The notes under the pieces were generated by a model that saw only the letters and a program-made list of their open reading frames with translations, was not told the DNA's origin and made no database searches. A program made the translations under genes and the position numbers. A stretch of 32,131 nt of DNA from Sulfurimicrobium sp. (GTDB lineage: Bacteria; Pseudomonadota; Gammaproteobacteria; Burkholderiales; Sulfuricellaceae), in assembly GCA_030690835.1 (NCBI GenBank), contig JAUYFW010000188.1, positions 1-32,131 on the forward strand, written 5' to 3'. Below, one piece after another: positions 18,565-26,751 of the stretch (positions are counted from its first letter, which is position 1; every line of letters begins with the position of its first letter).

Positions 18565-20064
18565 ATGAATCCTATCGGATACGCTTGGTTGATACGCCAT
18601 TTCGGGCTATTCGAGTGCCCACTTGTGGTGGAATCTCAGCTTAGCACCCGGCTACGCACCAGTCAGCGGGCGGACGGCTCCGTCCAGCACGAATATCCGC
18701 CACAATATGAACCTGAGCAAAGCGTTACAGGCCACCTGGAATTTGCACTGAAACACGACGGCGTGAACCTGTGCGCATTGCGCGATGTTTTTCTGGCTTG
18801 CGGCCCCGCCCCCATCGAGGGTGCAATTCATGCACGCCCTACCAGTCGCTATACTCGTTTGATGGGGTTCTTCTATGAGATGACAACTGGCCAGTCACTT
18901 GATCCAAGCCTGGAGATTGGTGGAAACTACGTGCCAGCCCTTTCCGAAAACGATTATCTGGCTTCACCCACGCCAACTCGCAACCAGCGCTGGCGCGTCC
19001 TGGATAACCTGTTGGGCGACGGCCGTTACTGCCCAACCATACGGCGCACCGAATCGCTTGCCGAGGCTCTCGCTATGCCCTTGCAAGACGAGTTGGAGGG
19101 GTTGGTGAATGACTTTCCGCCTGAGCTGTTCCAGCGAGCATCAGACTATCTATATATCAAGGAAACCCGCTCCACCTACGGTATCGAACGAGAAGCCATG
19201 CCACCAGCCGATCGTACGCAGCGTTTTGTGGCGCTGTTGCGTTCTGCTGGTGAAGGAGCTCTACAAACCCTGCTATCGGAAGCAGAACTGGTTAAACGAC
19301 AGAATCTCATCGTTGATCCACGTTATGCCATGCCGTCGTTCCGGCCGGACCAGAATTATGTAGGAGAGCAATGGCCAGACTACAGCCAGCGAATTCACTA
19401 TGCATGCCCCCCGCCCCAATTCGTCGGCAGTCTGATGGCTGGCTTGGCGGATTCGGCCGAGCGCTGTATGGGCCTTCCGGCAATTGCAAGAGCTGCGGCA
19501 GTGGCGTTTGGATTTGTGTTTATCCACCCCTTTGAAGATGGTAATGGACGGCTCCATCGCTTCCTGATTCACGATGTATTGCATCGGGACGGCCTTGTCG
19601 GGCGCGGCATCATGCTACCCGTTTCAGCCACCATGCTGCGACGTATGGTGGATTACGACGCATCGCTGGAACATTACTCGCGCCCGCTCATGGAAGGATG
19701 GGTGTCCTACGATCTCGGCCAAGAAGGGAAGATGACGATCACCAACCCTGATCAGATCGAGGGTTATTACCGCTTCCCCGACCTGACCACCCAAGTGGAA
19801 TATCTTGCAGATACGGTGGCGCTTTCCATTCGAGAAGATTTTGCCGAAGAGCTTCGATTCCTGCGCGGCTTCGATGCTGCTCGACAAAGCATACGGGAAA
19901 TCATCGACATGCCCGACCGCCGCCTGGATTTGCTGTTGCGATTACTACACCAGAATGAAGGGCGGCTTGCCAGAGCCAAGCGCGAACAGTTCGCCGAAGT
20001 TTTGGACGAAGAACTTGAGAAAATCGAGAAGATATTTTCCGAGTCCTTTGGTGTCGCCCCATAA
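18565..20064 (+). CDS. Fic-domain protein (putative AMPylase)
   Basis: A 499-residue Fic protein with the complete active-site motif HPFEDGNGRLHR (encoded near 19528-19563), which in this family transfers AMP or another phosphate-linked group to a target protein. The N-terminal about 250 residues resemble no domain I can name; after the Fic fold the C-terminus (PDLTTQVEYLADTVAL..., RRLDLLLRLLHQNEGRL) is helical and may be a DNA-binding or regulatory tail. The ATG at 18565 lacks a good Shine-Dalgarno; in-frame sequence back to 18505 overlaps the operator. The gene is visibly more AT-rich at its 5' side than its neighbours and sits alone between conserved genes, suggesting acquisition. No antitoxin gene is adjacent. 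Confidence 0.88.
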   Translation: MNPIGYAWLIRHFGLFECPLVVESQLSTRLRTSQRADGSVQHEYPPQYEPEQSVTGHLEFALKHDGVNLCALRDVFLACGPAPIEGAIHARPTSRYTRLMGFFYEMTTGQSLDPSLEIGGNYVPALSENDYLASPTPTRNQRWRVLDNLLGDGRYCPTIRRTESLAEALAMPLQDELEGLVNDFPPELFQRASDYLYIKETRSTYGIEREAMPPADRTQRFVALLRSAGEGALQTLLSEAELVKRQNLIVDPRYAMPSFRPDQNYVGEQWPDYSQRIHYACPPPQFVGSLMAGLADSAERCMGLPAIARAAAVAFGFVFIHPFEDGNGRLHRFLIHDVLHRDGLVGRGIMLPVSATMLRRMVDYDASLEHYSRPLMEGWVSYDLGQEGKMTITNPDQIEGYYRFPDLTTQVEYLADTVALSIREDFAEELRFLRGFDAARQSIREIIDMPDRRLDLLLRLLHQNEGRLARAKREQFAEVLDEELEKIEKIFSESFGVAP

Positions 20065-20085
20065 TCTACGGTGTAAGGCTGGCTT

Positions 20086-20115
20086 TTGGATCAAGGCTTC
20101 CGAGAGAGTTATAAT
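20086..20115 (+). promoter_or_regulatory. Candidate promoter of ychF
   Basis: TTGGAT (20086-20091), an 18-nt spacer and TATAAT (20110-20115), 37 nt before the ychF ATG. It lies directly after the Fic stop codon. Confidence 0.5.
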
Positions 20116-20152
20116 CGCCATTATCTGACACTAAACTGATACAAGGATTTCC

Positions 20153-21244
20153 ATGAGTCTCAAATGCGGTATCGTCGGTCTGCCCAACGTCGGCAAGTCC
20201 ACCCTGTTCAACGCCATCACCAGCGCCGGCATCGCGGCTGAGAACTACCCCTTCTGCACCATCGAGCCCAACGTCGGCATCGTCGAAGTACCTGACTCGC
20301 GCATCGATTCGCTGGTAGAAATCGTCAAGCCGCAAAAAGTGCAGCACGCCATCATGGAATTCGTCGACATCGCCGGCCTGGTGGCCGGGGCGAGCAAGGG
20401 CGAAGGCCTGGGCAACAAATTCCTCGCCAACATCCGTGAAACCGATGCCATCGTCCATGTGGTGCGCTGTTTCGAGGACGTGGACGTGGTGCATGTGGCA
20501 GGCAAGGTCGACCCGATTTCCGACATCGAAGTGATCAACACCGAACTGGCGCTGGCCGACCTGGACACGGTAGAGAAGGCCGTGCTGCGCAGCAACAAGC
20601 TGGCCAAATCCGGCGACAAGGATGCGCTGCGCATGATGGCGCTGCTGGAAAAAGTGCGCGCCACGCTGGACCAGGGCCAACCCGCCCGCGGCATCAATCC
20701 GGACAAAGATGAAGAAGCCCTGCTCAAGCCGCTGTGCCTGATGACCATGAAACCCACCATGTACATCGCCAACGTCGACGAAGGCGGCTTCAGCAACAAC
20801 CCGTTCCTGGAAAAAGTGGAACAGCACGCCGCCCGGGAAGGCGCCCCCGTAGTCGCGATCTGCGCCGCGATCGAAGGCGAAATCGCCGATCTCGACGAAG
20901 CCGACAAGAAGGAGTTCCTCGCCGACATGGGCCTCGAAGAACCGGGCCTCAACCGCGTCATCCGCGCCGCCTACAAACTGCTCGGATTGCAGACCTACTT
21001 CACCGCCGGCGTCAAGGAAGTGCGCGCCTGGACCATCCATATCGGCGACACCGCCCCGCAGGCCGCGGGCGTAATCCACACCGACTTCGAACGCGGCTTC
21101 ATCCGCGCCCAGACCATCGCCTTCGAGGATTTCGTCGCCTGCAAGGGCGAACAGGGCGCCAAGGAAGCCGGCAAGATGCGTTCGGAAGGCAAGGAATACG
21201 TGGTGCGGGACGGAGATGTCTTGAATTTTCTGTTCAACGTTTAA
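20153..21244 (+). CDS. ychF: Redox-regulated ATPase YchF (Obg family)
   Basis: Conserved ribosome-associated P-loop ATPase of the translation-factor class, 363 residues. It has [15 protein letters not shown] (about 8-22), the [18 protein letters not shown] switch, NVDEGG in place of the G4 NKxD motif (the basis of ATP rather than GTP preference), and the C-terminal TGS domain ending [23 protein letters not shown] lies upstream of the ATG. The mobile element begins within 200 nt of its stop. Confidence 0.97.
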   Translation: MSLKCGIVGLPNVGKSTLFNAITSAGIAAENYPFCTIEPNVGIVEVPDSRIDSLVEIVKPQKVQHAIMEFVDIAGLVAGASKGEGLGNKFLANIRETDAIVHVVRCFEDVDVVHVAGKVDPISDIEVINTELALADLDTVEKAVLRSNKLAKSGDKDALRMMALLEKVRATLDQGQPARGINPDKDEEALLKPLCLMTMKPTMYIANVDEGGFSNNPFLEKVEQHAAREGAPVVAICAAIEGEIADLDEADKKEFLADMGLEEPGLNRVIRAAYKLLGLQTYFTAGVKEVRAWTIHIGDTAPQAAGVIHTDFERGFIRAQTIAFEDFVACKGEQGAKEAGKMRSEGKEYVVRDGDVLNFLFNV

Positions 21245-21261
21245 GCGGCTTTTCGGATTTA

Positions 21262-21275
21262 CGCGAACCAACGCG
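21262..21275. other. Possible integrase core-type site near the element's left end
   Basis: CGCG (21262-21265) and CGCG (21272-21275) flank AACCAA, a short inverted pair 18 nt after the ychF stop, followed by AT-rich DNA containing TCAAT/ATTGA. This is where an attL would be expected, but no second copy is in the window. Confidence 0.25.
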
Positions 21276-21350
21276 GACAATAATATCCATAACAATCAAT
21301 GTATTGATATAGATATTAAGCCGTAATCGTCCGATTATTACCGTTGTCAG

Positions 21351-21428
21351 CCGGGTGTCAACCGGGTACGATACCGGGTATGTGGTCAAAACCTGGGTAG
21401 AAAAAACCGGGTATGGCGCGAAACCCGG
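21351..21428. repeat. CCGGGT-type repeat cluster upstream of the integrase
   Basis: ACCGGGTA occurs at 21361-21368, 21373-21380 and 21406-21413, with variants CCGGGT (21351), ACCTGGGTA (21391-21399) and the inverse ACCCGG (21423-21428). Such a cluster immediately before a P4-type integrase would suit arm-type binding sites or an autoregulatory operator. Confidence 0.7.
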
Positions 21429-21437
21429 AGACCTGCC

Positions 21438-22706
21438 ATGTTGAACGACACCCAATGCCGCAATGCCAAACCCAAAGACAAGCCCTACAAGCTGAAAGAC
21501 AGCAACGGGCTGTATCTGGAAATCAAGCCCAACGGCGTCAAGGCATGGCGCTATCGCTTCGAGTTGCGCGAAGACGGCAAGATCAAGGAGAGCGTCTTTG
21601 CCATCGGCGACTATGCCAGCGCCCCCAGCGGCGAAATCCCGGAGGAAGTCAAGGCGCGGCGGGACGGCAGGCGCTTTACGCTGGCCGAGGCACGGGACGA
21701 GCGCACCAAGGCCCGCGCGCTGGTCAAGCAGGGAATCAACCCCGCGCAGCATCGGCAACTTGAGCGCATCAAGCGCGCACAGGAAAACGCTACCACCTTC
21801 GAGGCCGTGGCCAAGGAATGGCTGGCGCTGAAGGACTGGGAGGAAATCACCAAGAAACGCCGGCTCGATATGCTCACCCGAGTCGTGTTCCCCACCATTG
21901 GCGAGTTGCCGGTGAAGCAGGTCACGCCCCCGGTCATCCTCGGCATTCTCAAAAAGGCCGCCGAGAAAAATGGTGTAACCGTCATGGATGAAGCCAAGCG
22001 CACCCTGTTCGGCATCTTCGAATTGGCCGCCGAAACCTTCCGCGTCGATGCCAATCCCGTACATCAGTGGCGCGAAGCACTGCCGAAGAACAAGACCCAA
22101 CACAAGCGCCCGTTGGAGACTGCCGAGATCGGCCAACTATTGCGCGACTTCGATGGCCACGGCGGGAGACACGAAACCATCACCGCGTTTCGCCTGATGT
22201 GGCTGACGCTCACCCGCCCCAGCGAAGCCGTCGAAGCGAAATGGGAAGAATTCGATCTGGACGCGGCGATCTGGCGCATTCCTGCCGGTCGCATGAAGAT
22301 GCGCAGGGAGCATGTCGTCCCCTTGCCCACGCAGGCCGTGGAAATGCTGCGGGTGCTGCATGGCCTGACTGGTCGCCATGCTCACCTGTTCCCGCACAGG
22401 GACGACAAGACGAAGGCGATGGCGACGGCATCGTTCCGTCAGGCTTTGAATGTGCTCGGCTGGGCGGGCAAATACAGCCCCCATGCCACCCGGACAACGG
22501 GCAGCACGCGCCTGAACGAGCTGGGGTATGTGGCCGACTGGATCGAGCGCCAGTTGGCGCACGCCGAACCCAATGCGGTGCGGCGCACCTACAACCATGC
22601 CGAGCACCTGGCCGACCGCGCCAAGATGATGCAGCAATGGGCTGATATGCTCGATACTTGGAAGAAGGGCGACAACAACGTAACGCCCATCAGGCAGGCA
22701 GCATAA
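21438..22706 (+). CDS. P4-type tyrosine-recombinase integrase
   Basis: Catalyses site-specific insertion and excision of the element. The 422-residue protein has the N-terminal DUF4102 arm-binding domain (LNDTQCRNAKPKDKPYKLKDSNGLYLEIKPNG), a core-binding SAM-like region (TFEAVAKEWLALKDW...) and the catalytic domain. Visible catalytic residues are Arg in LTLTRPSEAVEAKWEE, HATR (HxxR box), LAHAE and the nucleophile Tyr in RRTYNHAEHLADR. GGAGA precedes the ATG. All key residues appear intact, so the enzyme may be active. It reads away from ychF into the element. Confidence 0.95.
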   Translation: MLNDTQCRNAKPKDKPYKLKDSNGLYLEIKPNGVKAWRYRFELREDGKIKESVFAIGDYASAPSGEIPEEVKARRDGRRFTLAEARDERTKARALVKQGINPAQHRQLERIKRAQENATTFEAVAKEWLALKDWEEITKKRRLDMLTRVVFPTIGELPVKQVTPPVILGILKKAAEKNGVTVMDEAKRTLFGIFELAAETFRVDANPVHQWREALPKNKTQHKRPLETAEIGQLLRDFDGHGGRHETITAFRLMWLTLTRPSEAVEAKWEEFDLDAAIWRIPAGRMKMRREHVVPLPTQAVEMLRVLHGLTGRHAHLFPHRDDKTKAMATASFRQALNVLGWAGKYSPHATRTTGSTRLNELGYVADWIERQLAHAEPNAVRRTYNHAEHLADRAKMMQQWADMLDTWKKGDNNVTPIRQAA

Positions 22707-22995
22707 CGGACGAGAAAAACCGCCCTTGATTTTGTACGGGCAATGGCGGCCCCCAACGGAGTCGAATTGCTCCGTAGCGCTTACGATGCCATCACTGCAC
22801 CCGCTCCCCGGCGACATGGGGGCCGAGATACCACTGTCGGCGCAGTAACTCAGTGACCTGCATCTCGCCGAGTCCGAAGCGATAACCGGACTGAGGCCGA
22901 TCTCCACGCCAAAGCAGGGAAAGTTCTGGAGGCAACGGTGAATTACGCCGTGGCCGCCCTATCCGAATTCGCGGCGACACGGCATGGAGATCGAC
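22707..22995. other. Non-coding gap between integrase and AlpA-like gene
   Basis: No convincing long gene. It contains CCGCC...GGCGG with inner GCCC/GGGC just after the integrase stop, and the hairpin ACGGAG/CTCCGT (22756-22761 with 22770-22775). A 22-codon GTG frame at 22938-23006 has a strong GGAGG (22928-22932) and overlaps the alpA-like start; it may be a leader or a degraded gene. Confidence 0.5.
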
Positions 22996-23220
22996 ATGAC
23001 CACTGAACACAACACCTCGCGCCTTCCCGAAACCGGCTTCCTTCGCCTGCCGCAAATCATCGGCGATCCGAAGACGGGTATTCCTCCCATCATCCCCGTC
23101 AAGAAAACCTGCTGGTGGGATGGCGTCAAATCCGGGCGCTTCCCCAAGCCGGTGAAACTTGGGCCGCGTGTTACCGCGTGGCGAGTCGAGGACATTCGCG
23201 CCCTGATTGCATCGGCATAA
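22996..23220 (+). CDS. AlpA-family transcriptional regulator / excisionase-like protein
   Basis: A 74-residue winged-helix MerR-like DNA-binding protein: GFLRLPQIIGDPKTGIPPIIPVKKTCWWDGVKSGRFPKPVKLGPRVTAWRVEDIRALIA, with the recognition-helix region, the RFPKP motif and the WRVEDI end typical of AlpA. These proteins activate the integrase or act as a recombination directionality factor. The ATG at 22996 is chosen because TGGAGA (22985-22990) lies 5 nt upstream; the ATG at 22984 is an alternative. Confidence 0.88.
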   Translation: MTTEHNTSRLPETGFLRLPQIIGDPKTGIPPIIPVKKTCWWDGVKSGRFPKPVKLGPRVTAWRVEDIRALIASA

Positions 23221-23231
23221 GGGGCGGCGAC

Positions 23232-23399
23232 ATGACCAAAAACAACAAGGGCCGCGCCCCCGTTCAGGACGCGACCCCAAAGACTGCCGATAGCCGTAAT
23301 CATACAGGAACCGATCCGATGATAGGCTGGTTCAATCTCGCCAAACCTTCACGCACCCGCCAGCAAAAGCGCGGATGCCAGAGAGGGGCGCGGAAATGA
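23232..23399 (+). CDS. Small basic hypothetical protein
   Basis: A 55-residue basic frame (MTKNNKGRAPVQDATPKTAD... ending KRGCQRGARK) between the AlpA-like gene and the primase. Its TGA overlaps the primase ATG (ATGA, 23396-23399), which supports translation as part of the same operon. No domain is recognised and the Shine-Dalgarno is poor (GGCGGCG). Confidence 0.5.
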   Translation: MTKNNKGRAPVQDATPKTADSRNHTGTDPMIGWFNLAKPSRTRQQKRGCQRGARK

Positions 23400-25771
23400 C
23401 CGGCGATATTGAACGCATCCGCGAAGCCCTGCAATTCATGCCTGTCGGCGGACACGATGAGCGCGTGCGCGTGGCCTGCATGGTGAGGTCTGAATTGGGC
23501 GACCTGGGCCGCGACTTATGGGACGAATGGCGGGCCGGGCGCGGCGACGATGAGGCGGCATCCGTCTGGAAGAGCGTCCGGGCGGGCGGCAAGCTGACTA
23601 TCGGCACCCTGTTCTATGAAGCCAAGGCGAACGGCTGGCGCGATGATGGAATGCACCAGAAACCGACACCCGAAGAGCTTGCCGAGCGGCGGCGCATTGC
23701 GGCGGAACGGGCCGCAAAAGAGGAAGCCGAGATAGCCCGCGAACGTACCGACACGGCGAAAAAAGCGGTGGCGATCCTGAAGGCGGCAACCGAAGCGAAA
23801 GCCGATCATCCCTACCTTTCGCGCAAGCGGGTTTCACCCGTGGCAACCCTGCGAGAGATTGATGCGGGCGCGGCGGCGGCGATCTTGGGCTATGCGCCGA
23901 ACTGTCGCGGCGATGCACTGACCGGGCGCTTGCTGGTGGTTCCAGTCAAGCAAGGCGATGGCATATCAACGCTGGAACTAATAGACGGCAACGGGCGCAA
24001 AGCGGCGCTGGCCGGGCGCGGTAGCAAGGTGGGCGGGTATTGGGCAACCGAACGTCTGCCCGATGGCGACGGCGCGGGCCTGACCCTGCTGATAGGTGAA
24101 GGCGTGGCGACCGTGCTATCTGCATCGGCGGCAACCGAGCATCCCGGCATAGCGGCGCTATCGTCGGGCAACCTGCCGACCGTGGCGAAGGCGATGCGCG
24201 AACGCTATCCGCAAGCGGTGATAGTGATTCTGGCCGATCTGGTGAAGGCAACCGGCGAGCCTGATCCCCATGCAATCGAGGCAGCAAAAGTCGGCGCTGG
24301 CGGCACGGCAATCCCTGACTTCGGAAGCGACCGCGATCCCGACATGAAGGACATGAACGACCTGTTCATTCTTGGCGGCGCGGAAGCCGTAGCGCAAGCC
24401 ATAGCGAACGCGAGCGCACCCACAAGGGGTGAGTACCAACCCGGCAATGATGACGCGCCAGCGGTCGAATATGCGCGGAATGTTGATCTGATCCGCGCCA
24501 GCGACGTGACACCTGAGCCGATTGCATGGCTTTGGAATGGCTGGCTGGCGGCGGGCAAGATGCACGTCTTTGGCGGCGCACCAGGCACCGGCAAGACGAC
24601 GATCAGCATGGGCCTGGCGGCGACTGTGACAACCGGCGGACGCTGGCCGGATGGCACCCGATCCATTGCCGGGAACGTGGTGATCTGGAGCGGCGAGGAT
24701 GATCCCGCCGATACATTGATTCCCCGGCTGGCCCTGTCTGGTGCTGATCTATCCCGCGTCTACTTCATTGCCGAGATTCGAGAGGGCAACGAGCGGCGAT
24801 CCTTTGACCCTGCCCGAGATATGGAACCGCTACGGCGCAAGCTGGCCGAAATCGGCGGCGTGAAATTGCTGATCGTTGATCCTGTTGTTTCGGCAATCGC
24901 GGGAGACAGTCACAAGAATGCAGAGGTACGGCGCGGACTGCAACCATTGGTTGATCTGGCCGGTTCGATGCGCTGCGCCCTGCTGGGTATCACGCACTTT
25001 TCCAAAGGCACCGGGGGGCGTGATCCGGTAGAGCGATTGACTGGAAGCCTAGCCTTCGGCGCACTGGCCCGCGTGGTATTGGTGGCGGCGAAGCACCAGG
25101 AGGAAGGCGAGGACGGGCGCACTGTGCGGCTGTTTTGCCGTGCCAAGTCCAACATTGGCCCGGATGACGGTGGCTTTGAATACGACTTGCAGCAGGCTGA
25201 ACTGAAAACGCATCCGGGCATTTTCGCATCGTCGGTGCTGTGGGGTGAGGCGGTGGAAGGTGCTGCGCGGGAACTGTTAGCGACGGCAGACGCGACCGGC
25301 GACGATGGCGAAGGCGGCACCCTGGCCGATGCCAAGCGGTTTCTTTCTGATCTGCTGGCGGATGGCCCATTGCCGACCAAAGCCATCAAGGCGGATGCGG
25401 ATGGCGCGGGGTATTCCTGGGCAACGATCCGGCGAGCGCAAAAGACGCTTGGAATTGAGCCGGTGAAGGAAGGCATGAAAGGTGGATGGGTTTGGCGGAT
25501 GCCTGGGCAAGAGGCAGCGAAAGCGATCCTTGAAAACGCGAAGATGCTCAAAAATGCTGAAGATGCCCAACGAAAAGAGGTGAGCACCTTCATGGTGATC
25601 CGGGCGCGGTGGAGGTGGAGGTATGACCCCGGCGACCATCATCCTCGCGGCGCAATCGGAAGGGGTGAGGCTGGCCCTTTCCCCTACTGGAACCATCAAG
25701 GCGACCGGCGACGGCGCGGCGGTGAATCGCTGGCTGGCAGTGATCCGCGAACACAAGGCGGAAATCATTGA
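23396..25771 (+). CDS. Primase-helicase (PriCT-2, Toprim and RepA-like AAA ATPase domains), probable 3' frameshift
   Basis: Replication protein of the element, 791 residues as it stands. It begins with a PriCT_2-like domain (DIERIREALQFM...LGRDLWDEWRAG...WKSVRAGGKLTIGTLFYEAKANGW, about 1-75), then a coiled Ala/Glu region, a Toprim domain (LLIGEGVATVLSASAAT...ALSSGNL...VIVILAD, about 205-330; its acidic motif LADLVKATGEPDP looks unusual) and a RecA/RepA-type ATPase with Walker A GGAPGTGKTTI (about 393-403), WSGEDDP and Walker B LLIVDPV (about 490). The last about 50 codons read through into the next gene in another frame and look non-protein-like (ARWRWRYDPGDHHPRG). In the -1 frame the text EHLHGDPGAVEVEV ends at TGA 25624-25626, overlapping the next ATG, so the natural end is probably there. 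One copy of the 23-base motif lies at 24287. Confidence 0.88.
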   Translation: MTGDIERIREALQFMPVGGHDERVRVACMVRSELGDLGRDLWDEWRAGRGDDEAASVWKSVRAGGKLTIGTLFYEAKANGWRDDGMHQKPTPEELAERRRIAAERAAKEEAEIARERTDTAKKAVAILKAATEAKADHPYLSRKRVSPVATLREIDAGAAAAILGYAPNCRGDALTGRLLVVPVKQGDGISTLELIDGNGRKAALAGRGSKVGGYWATERLPDGDGAGLTLLIGEGVATVLSASAATEHPGIAALSSGNLPTVAKAMRERYPQAVIVILADLVKATGEPDPHAIEAAKVGAGGTAIPDFGSDRDPDMKDMNDLFILGGAEAVAQAIANASAPTRGEYQPGNDDAPAVEYARNVDLIRASDVTPEPIAWLWNGWLAAGKMHVFGGAPGTGKTTISMGLAATVTTGGRWPDGTRSIAGNVVIWSGEDDPADTLIPRLALSGADLSRVYFIAEIREGNERRSFDPARDMEPLRRKLAEIGGVKLLIVDPVVSAIAGDSHKNAEVRRGLQPLVDLAGSMRCALLGITHFSKGTGGRDPVERLTGSLAFGALARVVLVAAKHQEEGEDGRTVRLFCRAKSNIGPDDGGFEYDLQQAELKTHPGIFASSVLWGEAVEGAARELLATADATGDDGEGGTLADAKRFLSDLLADGPLPTKAIKADADGAGYSWATIRRAQKTLGIEPVKEGMKGGWVWRMPGQEAAKAILENAKMLKNAEDAQRKEVSTFMVIRARWRWRYDPGDHHPRGAIGRGEAGPFPYWNHQGDRRRRGGESLAGSDPRTQGGNH
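24287..24309 (+). repeat. Dispersed 23-base motif, copy 1 (inside primase gene)
   Basis: Begins AAAGTCGGCGCTGG and ends ACGGC. It is read in frame as K-V-G-A-G-G-T-A at about residue 298, between the Toprim domain and the ATPase. Confidence 0.8.
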
Positions 25772-26369
25772 CGTACTGAAAGTCGGCGCTGGTGATACGG
25801 CGACCGCTTCCCGCTGGTGGCTGATTCACTACCCCGACCGCGATCCGGTGGAAATGGCCTGCTGTCCCGAGGCGACCCATGCCGAGATTCTGGAACGGCA
25901 CCCGGACGCGGTAGCGGCGGAGCCTTTTACCCCTACCATCCGGCAACCATCGGCACCCATGACCGCCGAAGCGGAAACGGCAATCCGGGAATGGCTGGCA
26001 CTGATCGAGGAAACCGACCCGGCGACCATTGCCGAAGTGATAGGCCAGTGCCAGCGGGATACGGATGCGCGGGACTACTTCACCCGGCGAGCGGCGGAGG
26101 AGTTACCGAAACCTGACCCCTTCCCCGATGACCGGCGCACCTGCGACCAATGCGCGAACCTGATAGCCCAGCGATGCCAAGCGGCGAAGCGTGGCGAGAT
26201 TGTGGCGGGACGGAACTATGAGCCGATCCGCGACCTACCCCGGCGCTGTGAAGGCTACGCACCGGGCGCGGCTGATGCCGACCGGCGACCGGGCCGGAAA
26301 CGCTGGTTCTCAGTCAATCAACCGAAGGATTTCGACACAATCGGAGGCGAGCATGGGCGGGCGAGGTAG
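25623..26369 (+). CDS. TubC N-terminal-domain-like hypothetical protein of mobile elements
   Basis: A 248-residue protein. Residues 1-50 (ATIILAAQSEGVRLALSPTGTIKATGDGAAVNRWLAVIREHKAEIIDVL) look like a TubC-type docking domain. Next comes KVGAGDTATASRWW, containing a copy of the dispersed motif, then HYPDRDPVEMACCPEATHAEILERHPDAV, and a C-terminal Cys-rich stretch (TCDQCANLIAQRCQAAKRG...RRCEGY). GGAGG (25611-25615) and a second GGAGG (25617-25621) precede the ATG. I know the family only as a recurrent neighbour of such primases; its role in the element is unknown. Confidence 0.8.
   Translation: MTPATIILAAQSEGVRLALSPTGTIKATGDGAAVNRWLAVIREHKAEIIDVLKVGAGDTATASRWWLIHYPDRDPVEMACCPEATHAEILERHPDAVAAEPFTPTIRQPSAPMTAEAETAIREWLALIEETDPATIAEVIGQCQRDTDARDYFTRRAAEELPKPDPFPDDRRTCDQCANLIAQRCQAAKRGEIVAGRNYEPIRDLPRRCEGYAPGAADADRRPGRKRWFSVNQPKDFDTIGGEHGRAR
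25779..25801 (+). repeat. Dispersed 23-base motif, copy 2 (inside TubC-like gene)
   Basis: AAAGTCGGCGCTGG, four variable bases (TGAT), then ACGGC. It is read in frame as K-V-G-A-G-D-T-A at about residue 53, exactly at the joint between the docking-like domain and the rest of the protein. Confidence 0.85.
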
Positions 26370-26751
26370 CGGGCGATTCGGGGAACGGGGCGGTAGACCG
26401 ACGACAGGCGATGCCTTGCGCGTGACCATCGGCGAGCTGCTACTTGGTCGGCTGATGCGCAATATCGGTGTGCTGTTTCTGACAGATGACCGAGTGCTCA
26501 TCAACTTCTTCGGTTGCCGAACGGTTGAGGCCGGACTCACGACCACGCGGCATCGCAACGGCGGGCCGCGCCGCTGGTTCGCCTGCCCGCGCTGCGACAG
26601 ACGTTGTGCCGTGCTGTATCTGCGCGGCGGAGCGCTAGCCTGTCGGCAGTGTCACGGGCTGGTCTATGCCAGCCAGCGAGAGAGTTACGCTAGCCGAAAG
26701 CTGCGCGTGCAAATTCTGCGCGAGTGGCAGGCATATCGGTCAAGCGGCTGA
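26353..26751 (+). CDS. Zinc-ribbon hypothetical protein
   Basis: A 132-residue protein starting MGGRGSGRFGERGGRPTTGD, a Gly/Arg-rich N-terminus, then a beta-rich middle and a zinc ribbon CPRCDRRCAVLYL...ACRQCHGLVYASQRES. Such proteins are common on phages and integrative elements and probably bind nucleic acid. GGAGG (26343-26347) precedes the ATG, which lies inside the 3' end of the previous gene (17-nt overlap). It ends one base before the stop of the convergent gene. Confidence 0.78.
   Translation: MGGRGSGRFGERGGRPTTGDALRVTIGELLLGRLMRNIGVLFLTDDRVLINFFGCRTVEAGLTTTRHRNGGPRRWFACPRCDRRCAVLYLRGGALACRQCHGLVYASQRESYASRKLRVQILREWQAYRSSG

Noticed and set aside
20066-21295. 409-codon minus-strand open frame
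   Set aside because: Mirror of ychF, which is fully conserved on the plus strand.
21351-21428. CRISPR array or plasmid iterons
   Set aside because: The repeats are only 6-9 bases with irregular spacing and both orientations, and there is no replication initiator next to them; arm-type integrase sites fit better.
22792-23280. 162-codon minus-strand frame opposite the AlpA-like gene
   Set aside because: The AlpA-like protein on the plus strand is convincing, and the antisense text shows no domain or ribosome site.
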